A stretch of DNA of 48,506 bases from assembly GCA_964611385.1 (NCBI GenBank), contig CAZSXS010000016.1:1-48506 (forward strand), written 5' to 3'. The notes beneath the pieces are model-generated. The model worked only from the letters and a program-made list of their open reading frames with translations, ran no database searches and had not been told where the DNA came from. Each line of letters opens with the position of its first letter. Positions within the stretch are counted from its first letter, which is position 1. Position numbers and translations under genes: made by a program. Source of the stretch: CAZSXS01 sp964611385 (GTDB taxonomy: Bacteria; Bacillota; Clostridia; Lachnospirales; CAYPQA01). Shown here piece by piece: positions 22,550 through 31,722 of this stretch.

Positions 22550-24205
22550 TTAAGCCGTCACTATGCTGTTTGCCTCCTGCAATGCCAAATCGTCAATTGC
22601 CATTTCTCGCAGCTTATATTTTTGTATTTTTCCGCTGGCTGTCATAGGGAAACCGTCAATAAAGCGTACATATTTTGGTGTCTTGTGGCGAGCCATATGA
22701 CTCTTTACCAGCTCCTTGACTTCATCCTCCATTAAAGAATAGCCTTCCTTCAAAATAATATAGGCCATAACTTCTTCCCCGTACTCCTTGCTGGGTACGC
22801 CAATTACCTGCACATCCTTCACAGCCTCTACCGTATAGAGGAATTCTTCAATCTCCTTGGGATAGATGTTTTCACCGCCACGGATGATCATGTCCTTGAT
22901 GCGGCCAGTAATTTTGTAGTAGCCGTTTTCGTCTACTGTGGCCAAATCGCCTGAATGCAGCCAGCCGTCCTTGTCAATGACCGCTGCTGTGGCTTCGGGC
23001 ATTTTATAGTAGCCCTTCATAACATTATAGCCCCGCACCACAAATTCGCCTGGTACATTGGGCGGGCAGTCTTTGCCTGTCTCAGGGTCAATGATTTTAG
23101 TTTCCATATGGGGCAGGGTGCGTCCTACGGTACTGACCCGCAGCTCCAGAGAATCATCGGTTCGGGTCTGGGTACAAACCGGCGAAGCCTCCGTTAATCC
23201 GTAAGCGATGGTAATTTCCTTCATATTCATCCTGTCCACCACAGCCCGCATGACCGCCACGGGGCAGGGAGAGCCAGCCATAATACCGGTACGTAAAGAT
23301 GAGAAGTCGAATTTTTCAAAGTCCGGGTGCTCCAACATGGCAATGAACATGGTAGGCACACCATGGACAGCTGTACATTTTTCTTTGGTAATCGCTTCCA
23401 TAACGCTAACTGGTCTGTAATAATTGACTGGAACCATGGTAGTAGAATGGGTGATGCAAGCCATCATCCCCAGCACCAGCCCAAAGCAGTGGAAAAAGGG
23501 AACAGGTATACATAGTCTGTCCTGATGGGTGAAATTCATGCAGTCCCCTATGGCTTTTCCGTCGTTAATAATATTGGTGTGGGTCAGCATAACACCCTTC
23601 GGGAAGCCTGTAGTACCGGAGGTATACTGCATGTTGATGATTTCAGAGGGCGACAGGCTACTTTGCACTTCCTGCAGTTCCTCGTCCTTGATTGTTTCGG
23701 CCAGTTTAGGTAGGTCGTTCCAGTTCAGCATACCCTTTGGGGTATTATCGCCTACATAAATGATATTCCGAAGGCAAGGAAGGTTTTCATTATTGACAGG
23801 CTTATTTTCTTTTAATTCGGGGCAAAGCTCGGTGATGATCTCCACATAGTTACTATCCTTAAAGCCGTCAAAAAGCACCAATGTATGGGTATCGCTTTGC
23901 TTCAAAAGGTACTCAACTTCAAAAATTTTATAATTTGTATTGACTGTAACCAAAACGGCCCCAATTTTTGCAGAAGCAAACAACGTCAAGACCCATTCGG
24001 GGATATTAGTGGCCCAAATAGCAACCTTATCCTCTTTTTTTACACCTAAGGCCATAAAAGCTTTGGCATAGGTATCTGCGAGCGCTTTCAGCTCCCTATA
24101 GGTTTTTCTAAAGTCCCTATCTGTATAAACCAGGGCCTCGTGGTCGGGTAAGTCTCGGGCGACCTCATCCAAAAGATTCCCAAGTGTAATATCCATTAAT
24201 TCCAA
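22550..24205 (-). CDS. Acyl-CoA synthetase, AMP-forming
   Basis: A 551-residue adenylating enzyme. It has the ATP/AMP motif YTSGTTGFPKGVMLTH (~193-208), YGLTEASPV, GWLHSGDLA, the hinge GRIKDMIIRGGENIYPKEIE and the catalytic Lys near TASGKIQKYKLRE. It is close to the medium/long-chain fatty acid-CoA ligase group (the FadD3/AcsF-like branch). It activates a carboxylic acid to its CoA ester. A good AGGAGG site precedes the ATG. It heads an operon with the isomerase-like and thioredoxin genes. Confidence 0.92.
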   Translation of the reverse strand: MELMDITLGNLLDEVARDLPDHEALVYTDRDFRKTYRELKALADTYAKAFMALGVKKEDKVAIWATNIPEWVLTLFASAKIGAVLVTVNTNYKIFEVEYLLKQSDTHTLVLFDGFKDSNYVEIITELCPELKENKPVNNENLPCLRNIIYVGDNTPKGMLNWNDLPKLAETIKDEELQEVQSSLSPSEIINMQYTSGTTGFPKGVMLTHTNIINDGKAIGDCMNFTHQDRLCIPVPFFHCFGLVLGMMACITHSTTMVPVNYYRPVSVMEAITKEKCTAVHGVPTMFIAMLEHPDFEKFDFSSLRTGIMAGSPCPVAVMRAVVDRMNMKEITIAYGLTEASPVCTQTRTDDSLELRVSTVGRTLPHMETKIIDPETGKDCPPNVPGEFVVRGYNVMKGYYKMPEATAAVIDKDGWLHSGDLATVDENGYYKITGRIKDMIIRGGENIYPKEIEEFLYTVEAVKDVQVIGVPSKEYGEEVMAYIILKEGYSLMEDEVKELVKSHMARHKTPKYVRFIDGFPMTASGKIQKYKLREMAIDDLALQEANSIVTA

Positions 24206-24238
24206 AGCTTTACCTCCTTATTTAGTGAGAAATTTAAG

Positions 24239-24309
24239 ACCGTGGGGGAAGGAGAAGAAAACTTTTTTCGCCGTTTGAAAAAAGTTTTCTTCTCCTTCCC
24301 CCCACGGTT
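24239..24309. repeat. Long palindrome with loop GCCGTTT, copy B
   Basis: A hairpin with a ~31-bp stem (arms 24239-24269 and 24277-24308) and one extra C as a bulge; the loop is GCCGTTT. The centre matches the palindrome at 1-41 in reverse orientation. It stands between the esterase stop and the acyl-CoA synthetase start on the minus strand and could act as a terminator, but the stem is far longer than needed. Confidence 0.75.
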
Positions 24310-24324
24310 TAGTAAAACCCAATA

Positions 24325-25287
24325 TTATAAATTCTTTTGGATAAACATATAGGCTGAATCATGGAATCCAGGGAGACCTTCATGACCAAAGTCTGGGTAT
24401 ATCTTCATTTCCTTTTGGCAGGTGAGTTTATTGTACGTAGCAAACTGAGTGGAAGGAGGGCAGACCGAATCCATCAAGCCTATGCCCCAGAAGACTTTAG
24501 CCTGAACGCGTCTGGCCAGATGCTGAATGTCGATATAACCGAGGCGGTAGAAGATAGCATCCTCCCGATCATGGCAGGGGTCAAAGTGTCTGAAATAGTT
24601 TTTGAGCTCCACATAGGCATCTTTGCACAAGTCCATTTCCCAAACCCTACGGTAATCAGACAAGAAGGGGAAAACAGGAACAGCACAGGCAATCTTCGGT
24701 TCCAAAGCGGCACAAGCAATCGTCAAGCCGCCCCCTTGGGAGCCACCCATAGCGGCAACTCGGGTTTCGTCAATCTCGTCAAAGGACATAATAATATTCG
24801 CCAACTGTGCGGTATCCAAGAAAGTCTGACGAAACAAAAGCTTCTCAGGGCTATCGGAAAGGCCTCTGATGATCTGCCCGTGGTGGGTAGGGCCAATGGT
24901 GGGTGTTAGATCCTCTGAACGGCCACCTTGTCCCCGGCAATCCATGGCTGCCACAGCCATACCGGCATTGACATAGGAAAGCTTGTCCAGCCAGTCCCCG
25001 GAGTTACCTGAATAGCCATGGAACTGCAAAACAGCCGGAATCTTTCCGGTTCTGTTCTTCGGACGAAGATACTTAGCATAGATCCTGGAGCCGAACATTC
25101 CTGTAAAGTAAAGGTCAAAGCACTCAGCATTCGGAGCTTCAAAGCTGGCTTTGGTTAAGGTGACTTCTGCTTTCAAGCTTTTCATTTCACGAATAGACTC
25201 ATCCCAAAATGAGTCAAAATCGCTGGGGCAGACATTAATTCCCATATACGTTTTGAGCTCACTTAAAGGCTTATCTAGCAAGGGCAT
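24325..25287 (-). CDS. Acetyl-xylan esterase/cephalosporin-C deacetylase family hydrolase
   Basis: A 320-residue alpha/beta hydrolase of the AXE1 family. Nucleophile Ser in GGSQGGGL, the RGQGG loop typical of this family, acid Asp in GLMDSVCPPST and His in DFGHEGLP are all present. Family length is 315-325. It removes acetyl groups from small acetylated sugars or similar compounds; no signal peptide, so it acts in the cytosol. It stands alone between two palindromes. Confidence 0.93.
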   Translation of the reverse strand: MPLLDKPLSELKTYMGINVCPSDFDSFWDESIREMKSLKAEVTLTKASFEAPNAECFDLYFTGMFGSRIYAKYLRPKNRTGKIPAVLQFHGYSGNSGDWLDKLSYVNAGMAVAAMDCRGQGGRSEDLTPTIGPTHHGQIIRGLSDSPEKLLFRQTFLDTAQLANIIMSFDEIDETRVAAMGGSQGGGLTIACAALEPKIACAVPVFPFLSDYRRVWEMDLCKDAYVELKNYFRHFDPCHDREDAIFYRLGYIDIQHLARRVQAKVFWGIGLMDSVCPPSTQFATYNKLTCQKEMKIYPDFGHEGLPGFHDSAYMFIQKNL

Positions 25288-25423
25288 AGTGATACCTCCT
25301 AAAATTCTCTATTGAAATTTTTCACACTGCGGTTTTCACATTTTAAGGCTAAAAGAAAAAAATTGCAAGGAGGAAATACGGTTGTACTCTGAGCGGATTG
25401 ACCACCTTGAAACAAATGGGCAA

Positions 25424-25466
25424 AAAAGGGGAATCTTTTTTCATCACGAAAAAAGATTCCCCTTTT
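25424..25466 (-). terminator. Long palindromic terminator of the ABC exporter operon
   Basis: A perfect 19-bp stem (25424-25442 with 25448-25466) around the loop ATCAC. The A/T-run core (CTTTTTTC/GAAAAAAG) is the same as in the other two long palindromes, but the loop differs. It follows the stop of the downstream exporter gene on the minus strand. Confidence 0.75.
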
Positions 25467-25496
25467 CTAATTAGAACCAAGGTTTTCCTAGTTTCC

Positions 25497-27647
25497 TCAA
25501 CCTGTTTTTGAAAGCTTTGAGGTCTTTCTTTGTGCCATCAGGAACTTGTAGTACACACCCTTGTTCTTCAGTAGCTCTGCGTGGGTTCCGACTTCAGCAA
25601 GCCGCCCTTTATCAAAGACAATGAGCCTATCAGCGTTTCGTAAAGTAGAAAGGCGATGAGCTATGGCAAAAGTCGTGCGACCCTTGACCAGTTTGTCTAG
25701 GCTGTCCTGGATGGTCTTTTCAGTTTCTACGTCCAAAGAACTTGTGGCCTCGTCTAGGATGAGAATGTCTGGGTTCTTAATGACCGCCCTGGCTATCGCA
25801 ATACGCTGACGCTCGCCACCAGAGATGGAGTACCCACTCTCCCCAAGGACGGTGTTGTAACCATCCGGCATACGAATGATGAAGTCATGCACATTGGCCG
25901 CTTTGGCTGCTGCAATGACCTCCTCGATGCTGGCATCAGGCTTGGCATAGGCAATATTGTCATAGATGCTACCTGCAAAAAGGAAGACATCCTGGAAGAC
26001 TACACCCATGTTCTCATGCAAGTGCCTTTGGGAAATGTTTCGTATGTCCTCCCCATTAATCGTGATACGGCCAGAGTTGACATCATACAGCCGCATTAAG
26101 AGATTGATAAAGGTGGACTTTCCGACACCTGAGCGACCCACGATCCCAATCATTTCACCAGGATGGATTTCCAAGGAAACATTCCGTAACACAGGCTCAT
26201 AAGACTTGTAGCCGAAGCTGACATTTTCAAAGGTAATTGAACCAGAAACCGGAATCGCCTTTGCGTCATCAGCTTCTTGAACGTCGGTTTTCTCGTCCAG
26301 AATTTCAAAGAGCTTGACCATGGAGGTCAAGGCGTCTGCCAGCCAACGAGGGAAGGAAGCCACCCAGCGGAGTGGGCCATAAATATATCCTATGTATAAA
26401 ACAAACTGCACCAGCTGACCCAGAGTCAAGCTCAAGTTCAGCATCTTTAGGACGGCAAGTCCGCCGAAGTAAAGAATCAAAAACTCCCCGATGTTGATGA
26501 AAAAGCCCAGACTAGGGAACAAGACCGCCCAGAGCTGTTCATTGGAGGAAGAAACGGAAGCAAGCTCCTTGGCTGCGTTGGAGAATTTGTCAATCTCCCG
26601 CTTCTCATTGCCAAAAGATTTAACGACTCGTATCCCCTTTAAGATATCATGCAAGATGGACTGAGACTTAGAAAAGTTCCGCCACTGTCTTTCGAAACGG
26701 ATACTGATCAGCCGCCAAAATCTGGACATCAGGAAATAGGCCACAGGCAGGGGAATAAAGACCAGTAGGGTCAGCTGCCAATTAGTAAAAAAGAGGATGG
26801 TCAAGACTCCTGTGAAGACGATAATCTGCTCCACTGCCCAGCGTCCTTGGTCAGACATAAAGTCCTTAACGATGACGGTGTCGTTTAAGATACGCTTCAT
26901 CAAGTCACCGGTGGTACGCTTGGCCAAGGTAGCCATGGAGAAGGACTGCACCTTTTCGTAAGCTAAGTTACGCAAATGATTGGCATAGGCCAAGCTAGCT
27001 TTATTGAAGACCCTCGAATTGAGAATGAAAATCAACTCACCCAAAGCCCTTGCGCCAAACATAGCCGCAGCAAAGAGGATGATGATCAGCGGAGTTCCTG
27101 TTCTCGGCCGCAGGTGGTTATCAATGAGGAAGCGGCTAATGGTTGGAATCGTGATATATAATAAGGAAGAAAGTACTAACATTAGGCCGGCCTGGATAAT
27201 CTGTTTGGAAAAGGGTTTCATCAATTGCCAGGCTCGTTTCAGGACTGCCACCTTACTAAAACAGAACAGACAGACGGTTACGCCCTCCATCAGAGGGCGG
27301 CCGCATTTTTCGCAGACGACAACTGGTTTTTCAAGATCAGTCATATTGCCAGTTTCCGCATAAAAGTTCACCAGCTTACAAAACTCCCCCATGGCCTTAA
27401 TGCAGCTTAGGGTAAAGCGGCAAAGCACGATTTCGGTTTCGTCCTTCCGCTTTGCCAGCAGAAAGGCGCAGCCGATCCCGGCAGAAATACTGATATCCTT
27501 CAAGTCGTCCAGCTCTTGGGTTAGCTCATGCAAGGGCTTGCCATTGAGAACGACCAGTAATTTTTTTTGATTGATTTCAAGCTGACCTTGACAAGGCTTC
27601 ATATCATAGTCAAGGTCAAAAAGCACTACATTTGACAAGCAGCTCAC
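25497..27647 (-). CDS. ABC exporter with zinc-ribbon extension, second of a pair
   Basis: A 716-residue fused exporter. The first ~105 residues are a small beta-rich domain, then a CxxC zinc ribbon (CEKCGRPL ... CLFC) at ~112-130. A six-helix membrane domain (~150-440) and an ATPase domain follow, with Walker A GRSGVGKST, signature ISGGERQR and LILDEATSSLD. It is the third gene of ABC-DUF1854-ABC. Such pairs with a DUF1854 protein have been named cyanophycin metabolism-associated exporters in some annotations, but no cyanophycin gene is in view. It probably forms a heterodimer with the first exporter. Confidence 0.9.
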   Translation of the reverse strand: MSCLSNVVLFDLDYDMKPCQGQLEINQKKLLVVLNGKPLHELTQELDDLKDISISAGIGCAFLLAKRKDETEIVLCRFTLSCIKAMGEFCKLVNFYAETGNMTDLEKPVVVCEKCGRPLMEGVTVCLFCFSKVAVLKRAWQLMKPFSKQIIQAGLMLVLSSLLYITIPTISRFLIDNHLRPRTGTPLIIILFAAAMFGARALGELIFILNSRVFNKASLAYANHLRNLAYEKVQSFSMATLAKRTTGDLMKRILNDTVIVKDFMSDQGRWAVEQIIVFTGVLTILFFTNWQLTLLVFIPLPVAYFLMSRFWRLISIRFERQWRNFSKSQSILHDILKGIRVVKSFGNEKREIDKFSNAAKELASVSSSNEQLWAVLFPSLGFFINIGEFLILYFGGLAVLKMLNLSLTLGQLVQFVLYIGYIYGPLRWVASFPRWLADALTSMVKLFEILDEKTDVQEADDAKAIPVSGSITFENVSFGYKSYEPVLRNVSLEIHPGEMIGIVGRSGVGKSTFINLLMRLYDVNSGRITINGEDIRNISQRHLHENMGVVFQDVFLFAGSIYDNIAYAKPDASIEEVIAAAKAANVHDFIIRMPDGYNTVLGESGYSISGGERQRIAIARAVIKNPDILILDEATSSLDVETEKTIQDSLDKLVKGRTTFAIAHRLSTLRNADRLIVFDKGRLAEVGTHAELLKNKGVYYKFLMAQRKTSKLSKTG

Positions 27648-27659
27648 TCCTTCGAATGA

Positions 27660-28178
27660 TTAAAAAACATAAGGCTCCAAAAGCCGAACACTCTTGGCAT
27701 CCAACTTGGAAAGCCTTGGGACCAGATACCGGTTACCGTCCACATCAAAGATGATGAGCTGTTCATCATTCAGTTTACGGATGTTTTTGCTTACGTCTTT
27801 GACGGCAAAGCTCTTACTATAACTTTCGTTATTAATGGAACTCAGCAGCAAAACCTCCATATAGACATAACCCATCTTATCGTTGACCGTGACCACCTGT
27901 TGAACCTCCGGGCAGAAATACCGGTGCAAAAGCTCCTCACGCACCAAGCTCGCCTGCTCCTTGGGCAAGTCCTTCAGGTTACGGATGATACCGATTTCCT
28001 TCTGCTCATGGTCACAGACGGACAAAAACTCCTCTGGCATCTGGTGGGGAAGGGCACGCCGGACGGACACCCGTTTATACTCCTTCCCGTCATACTTCAA
28101 GCCCAAAAAGCCTGCACTTTGGTAAAAGTCAAACTTTTTGGGATCTAAAAATCCAATATCAATAATTGCTTCGCTCAT
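27660..28178 (-). CDS. DUF1854 family protein
   Basis: A 172-residue soluble protein between two ABC exporter genes (12 and 9 nt spacing). It matches DUF1854 by its V-S-V-R-R-A-L-P start, the central EIGIIRNLKDLP, then LLHRYFCPEV and a final DVDGNRYLVP segment. In other genomes this family goes with the same type of exporter pair. Function unknown; its position suggests an accessory or regulatory partner. Confidence 0.85.
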   Translation of the reverse strand: MSEAIIDIGFLDPKKFDFYQSAGFLGLKYDGKEYKRVSVRRALPHQMPEEFLSVCDHEQKEIGIIRNLKDLPKEQASLVREELLHRYFCPEVQQVVTVNDKMGYVYMEVLLLSSINNESYSKSFAVKDVSKNIRKLNDEQLIIFDVDGNRYLVPRLSKLDAKSVRLLEPYVF

Positions 28179-28187
28179 AGGAACCTC

Positions 28188-30398
28188 CTAAACTTCATCT
28201 GAAATACTTCCTTTTAAAGCTTCCATCTGTATGGTATAAAGCTTGTGATACTCACCTTTTTTATCCAAAAGCTCCTGGTGGGTACCGGATTCAACGATCT
28301 TACCGTCGCTGACCACAGCCAGTTCATCGGCATCCCGTAGGGTAGAAAGTCTGTGAGCAATGGCGATGGTGGTGCGTCCCTTTTTCAGATCCAGGAAGGA
28401 TTTTTGGATGTTCATTTCCGTTTCTACGTCCATGGCGGCTGTAGCTTCGTCCAGAATCAAAATTTTCGGATCCTGAATAATGGTTCGGGCGATGGAAAGT
28501 CGTTGCCGCTCTCCGCCGGACAAGTCTTGCCCGCCCGCTCCCACGCGCGTCTCGTAGCCATCAGGCAGCTTCATGATAAAGTCGTGGGCGGAAGCCGCTT
28601 TGGCGGCCGCAATAACTTCCTCTATGCTAGCCTCGGGCTTGGCGTAACGGATATTGTCCGCAATACTCCCAATAAATAAGTACATTTCCTGGGATACAAT
28701 CCCTATGTTTCTGCGGAGCTGATCCATGGATAAATCCTTGACATTAACCCCATCTATGGTCACGAGGCCCTCATCCACGTCATACAGCCGGGCAATGAGG
28801 TTGGAGATGGTGGTTTTACCAGCACCGGTTTTTCCTACAAGACCCAACATCTCTCCGCTCTTAACTTTCAGGGACAGCCCCTTCAATATCGGGTTAGAAG
28901 ACTCATAGCCAAAGCGCACATCCTTGACTTCAATGTCCCCCTTGAATTCCTTCAAGACAATGGGGTTTTCCCGTTCGCAGACATCAGGCTTAGCGTCTAT
29001 GATTTCAAAGACTCTTTGGGCTGAGTCCAGGCAGCGGGACCACCAGTTAGAAACCCAGGACATAAACTCCAGCGGACCATATAGCATGGTCAGGTAGGCA
29101 ATGAAGGTCAAAAGAGTTCCGATAGACAGTTCCCCGTTGACAACCATAATGCCGCCGATGGCAGTAATGATGCATTGCCCCAGGAACATATACAGGTAAA
29201 TCAGAGGAAAGGCCGTAAAGGCAAGATTCATGCCTTGAGTTTCTGTGTTGGTCAGCTTGGAGCCGATCCCAGAAAACTTATCCGTTACCATGTCCTCCCC
29301 AGCAAAGGCCTTGATAACTCTCTGCCCGTTCAGGGAATCGCTGACCAGGGAAGAAAGTTGAGATTGGTAAACAAAAAATTTATGATGCATTCTTCTAAAG
29401 AATCTAAATAGCACTCGAAAGAAGAAAATACTCGAAGGAAGAATCACTACAGTGATTAAAGCCAACTTAAGATTCTGTATGCACATAACAATCAGGACAG
29501 AGGTAAAGGTAAAGAAATTGATAATGACATAAGGTAGGCCATCCACAAAGAACCAATAAATATTGTTGGCGTCCCGGTTGACCCGGTCCATCAAATTTCC
29601 GGTTTGCTTTGAGGTATAGAAACCCACAGACAAACGCTGCATGGCTGAAAAAATCTTAAGCTTAAGGTCGTAAATAATCCAAGGTACGACCTTTGCCAGT
29701 ATCACCGAATTAAAAATATTCAGCAAAAGACCACAGAAGCGGATCAAAAAGAGTAAGGCCACAAAGTAGCCCACCATACCAAAGTACTTTCCGCCCTCGG
29801 TCAGGACTTCGTCGTAAAACATCCGACTGCCCACCAACGGGGAGATGATGCTGAAGAAAGTGAGTAAGAGCATACCGAGCATTGCAAAGGCAATTTTAAG
29901 ACCGTAGACCTTAAAGTAGCCCATCAGCCGAAAGGTAATGGACATTTTATCCAAACACTTGGGGCAGATTTTCCGTTCCGGCTCCGGGTAACGGGTACCA
30001 CATTTAGGGCAAAACAGGTCATCATTGTCCAGACGAATATCTTCAACATGATCGTCCTTGTCTTTTTCCGGCTTCTTGTAGATCTTGATTGCTTTGATCA
30101 GCTTTTCGATCTGAGCTGCCAGCCCTATGGAAAAAAGCAGGATGATTTCGCTGTTTCCGTCCTTCTCGGCAACGAGCCTGGCGGTAGAAATCATTCTTTC
30201 CACCTTCAGCTCTCCCAACTCGGAGAAGGGGTAACGTTTCAGGCTACCATCCAAGAGATACAAACAAGTCTCGTCGATGGCCACAAAGCTTTCCGCTTGC
30301 TGCCCCATCAAGTCCAGATCAATTTGCATCCCCAGAACAATGGTGACGCCTTTTTCCTTAAAGGCGGCTTCCATTTTTTTGAACACATTTTGTGCCAC
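28188..30398 (-). CDS. ABC exporter with PH-like and zinc-ribbon extension, first of a pair
   Basis: A 736-residue fused exporter. Residues 1-~120 look like a small PH-like domain (YLLDGSLKRYPFSELGEL). A zinc ribbon follows at ~131-152 (CPKCGTRYPEPERKICPKC), then six membrane helices (~165-450) and the ATPase domain: GKTGAGKTT, LSGGERQR, LILDEATAAMD. Like its partner it carries a zinc ribbon not usual in ABC exporters. I prefer the GTG at 30398, which has GGAGGTG 8 nt away; the other start has no site. It leads the three-gene operon. Confidence 0.9.
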   Translation of the reverse strand: MAQNVFKKMEAAFKEKGVTIVLGMQIDLDLMGQQAESFVAIDETCLYLLDGSLKRYPFSELGELKVERMISTARLVAEKDGNSEIILLFSIGLAAQIEKLIKAIKIYKKPEKDKDDHVEDIRLDNDDLFCPKCGTRYPEPERKICPKCLDKMSITFRLMGYFKVYGLKIAFAMLGMLLLTFFSIISPLVGSRMFYDEVLTEGGKYFGMVGYFVALLFLIRFCGLLLNIFNSVILAKVVPWIIYDLKLKIFSAMQRLSVGFYTSKQTGNLMDRVNRDANNIYWFFVDGLPYVIINFFTFTSVLIVMCIQNLKLALITVVILPSSIFFFRVLFRFFRRMHHKFFVYQSQLSSLVSDSLNGQRVIKAFAGEDMVTDKFSGIGSKLTNTETQGMNLAFTAFPLIYLYMFLGQCIITAIGGIMVVNGELSIGTLLTFIAYLTMLYGPLEFMSWVSNWWSRCLDSAQRVFEIIDAKPDVCERENPIVLKEFKGDIEVKDVRFGYESSNPILKGLSLKVKSGEMLGLVGKTGAGKTTISNLIARLYDVDEGLVTIDGVNVKDLSMDQLRRNIGIVSQEMYLFIGSIADNIRYAKPEASIEEVIAAAKAASAHDFIMKLPDGYETRVGAGGQDLSGGERQRLSIARTIIQDPKILILDEATAAMDVETEMNIQKSFLDLKKGRTTIAIAHRLSTLRDADELAVVSDGKIVESGTHQELLDKKGEYHKLYTIQMEALKGSISDEV

Positions 30399-30474
30399 TA
30401 GTACACCTCCAAAGTTCAAAGACCCCATTAGGCGAACAATTCCCAGAAGAATGGATGCATCCCTAATGAAGCGA

Positions 30475-30567
30475 TACTCAGTCTCTTAAACATTTACCAA
30501 ACCGCCATCAATCAGCCCTATTGTTTTGGGCGGCGGCTTTGCAAAGCTGACCGTGACTGAGTAGAAG
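30475..30567. ncRNA. Repeated structured element, copy 3
   Basis: The clearest outer pairing of the three copies: TACTCAGTC at the left end and GACTGAGTA at the right. Between them are TCTTAAACATTTACC, CCGCC with GGCGG, and TTTGCAAAGCTGACCGTG. It sits 77 nt upstream of the ABC exporter start. In the orientation of the other two copies it reads away from that gene. If it acts on the exporter it must do so from the other strand. Confidence 0.5.
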
Positions 30568-30592
30568 TACGGGCTTTGACAGAATTTGGGAC

Positions 30593-30621
30593 AAAAAAAA
30601 GCGGATAGTTATTCTATCCGC
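30593..30621 (-). terminator. Terminator on the minus strand
   Basis: GCGGATAG pairs with CTATCCGC around TTATT; on the minus strand the T-run follows the stem. It would end a transcript coming from the CYTH gene or from the short frame at 30741-30812. The region 30399-31013 otherwise holds the repeated element and no sizeable gene. Confidence 0.7.
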
Positions 30622-30740
30622 TGTAAATGTCCAAAAAACAAGACGCAAAAACTCCACAAAAATAAAGAGTCTGCATCACAAAACAGATAGATAAGCTAAG
30701 ACGCACAAAATCCACCTGTTTTGTCCTGTCAAAGCGCGTA

Positions 30741-30812
30741 TTAAGTTAGAGTAAACCTCTCGTTTCGAAAATGAAAAAACCTTACTTTTACAAACCGTAC
30801 ATTGCTCAGCAT
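30741..30812 (-). CDS. Possible tiny protein of 23 residues
   Basis: A 23-codon frame, ATG at 30812, with a strong AAAGGAG site 8 nt upstream, rich in Phe and Arg (MLSNVRFVKVRFFHFRNERF). A terminator lies about 120 nt further on. Nothing else supports translation; it could be chance. Confidence 0.2.
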   Translation of the reverse strand: MLSNVRFVKVRFFHFRNERFTLT

Positions 30813-31013
30813 TTTCTTCACTCCTTTCTTAATAAGCACTAAATGACAAAATCATCATTGACAAGGCCACAAGAAGACAACAGCTTTTAAGATCAGTAAC
30901 AAAAGCTCTTGAGGCAGCCAACAACAACAAAGTCATCGCCAGATTTTCAAAACCTTGAATATTCTAGCAGAGTTTTTCAAATAAAACAATAGTAATTGAT
31001 GAAATAATTGTTA

Positions 31014-31610
31014 CTATTTTATGACAGAACCTTTACACAAAGATGTAATCCACTGCTTCACATCCTCCAGCTCGGCCGTAGCCAGACTGCTGTTGGCAAA
31101 GCGCCTGTCCTCCGTGATTTCCTTTCCAAACCAAGCCGGAGGGATAAAGGCTTGGCTTTCCTCAACCGTTTCAAATTCCACTTCGATGATTACAAAGCCT
31201 TCCAAGAAACCCTTGAAGATATCTACCTCGGCAATTAAGCCATCTCTTTCAGGCAGATCTTCTTCAGACAGATATTTTTCAGACAGATCCTCACTCAAAC
31301 TATTCTTTTCCAGCTTGACAAGGTATCTGGTTTTTTCAAGGATACGACCTTCAAGCTTTTGGCTTAACTGATCAAACTGCTCCTTCGACAATCCAAGCTC
31401 AAACTCATTTCGGACAAGCGCTGATTCTGTCTCCCCCTTGATGGTGAGGATATAGTTCTCATTGGATTTTCTTAGGCGTATGGTTGGACTGGTGGAAATA
31501 TAGGCTTGGGCAATTTCCTTCTTTGGGCAATCTTTGTAAATTCCTTCCTCAAAGCGCTCCCCCGCTAAAAATCTTCTTTCAATTTCTATTTGCTTTCCTT
31601 GTTTTTTCAT
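31014..31610 (-). CDS. CYTH-domain protein (triphosphate tunnel enzyme)
   Basis: A 198-residue protein with the family's signature EIERRFL near the N-terminus (the E-x-E-x-K/R type motif), followed by alternating acidic/basic beta strands (TIRLRKS, YILTIKG, EVDIFKG, VIIEVEFE). Members split inorganic triphosphate, thiamine triphosphate or, rarely, make cAMP. No CHAD domain is attached. A short Ser/Glu/Leu-rich repeat (LSEDLSEKYLSEEDLPE) in the middle comes from a small tandem duplication in the DNA (AGACAGAT units). It is divergent from sigK. Confidence 0.85.
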   Translation of the reverse strand: MKKQGKQIEIERRFLAGERFEEGIYKDCPKKEIAQAYISTSPTIRLRKSNENYILTIKGETESALVRNEFELGLSKEQFDQLSQKLEGRILEKTRYLVKLEKNSLSEDLSEKYLSEEDLPERDGLIAEVDIFKGFLEGFVIIEVEFETVEESQAFIPPAWFGKEITEDRRFANSSLATAELEDVKQWITSLCKGSVIK

Positions 31611-31722
31611 TTCAGTATCCTTTCATAAGGTATATTGTTGTCACAAGAATAAATATTGTTGAACTTGCACAGACAAGAGCCACATAGCATACCATGTATA
31701 GTATTGGCTTGGAGGTGCTATT

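Noticed and set aside
24361..24909. 182-codon plus-strand frame inside the esterase gene
   Set aside because: It is antisense to a well-supported hydrolase with all catalytic motifs; no start signal.
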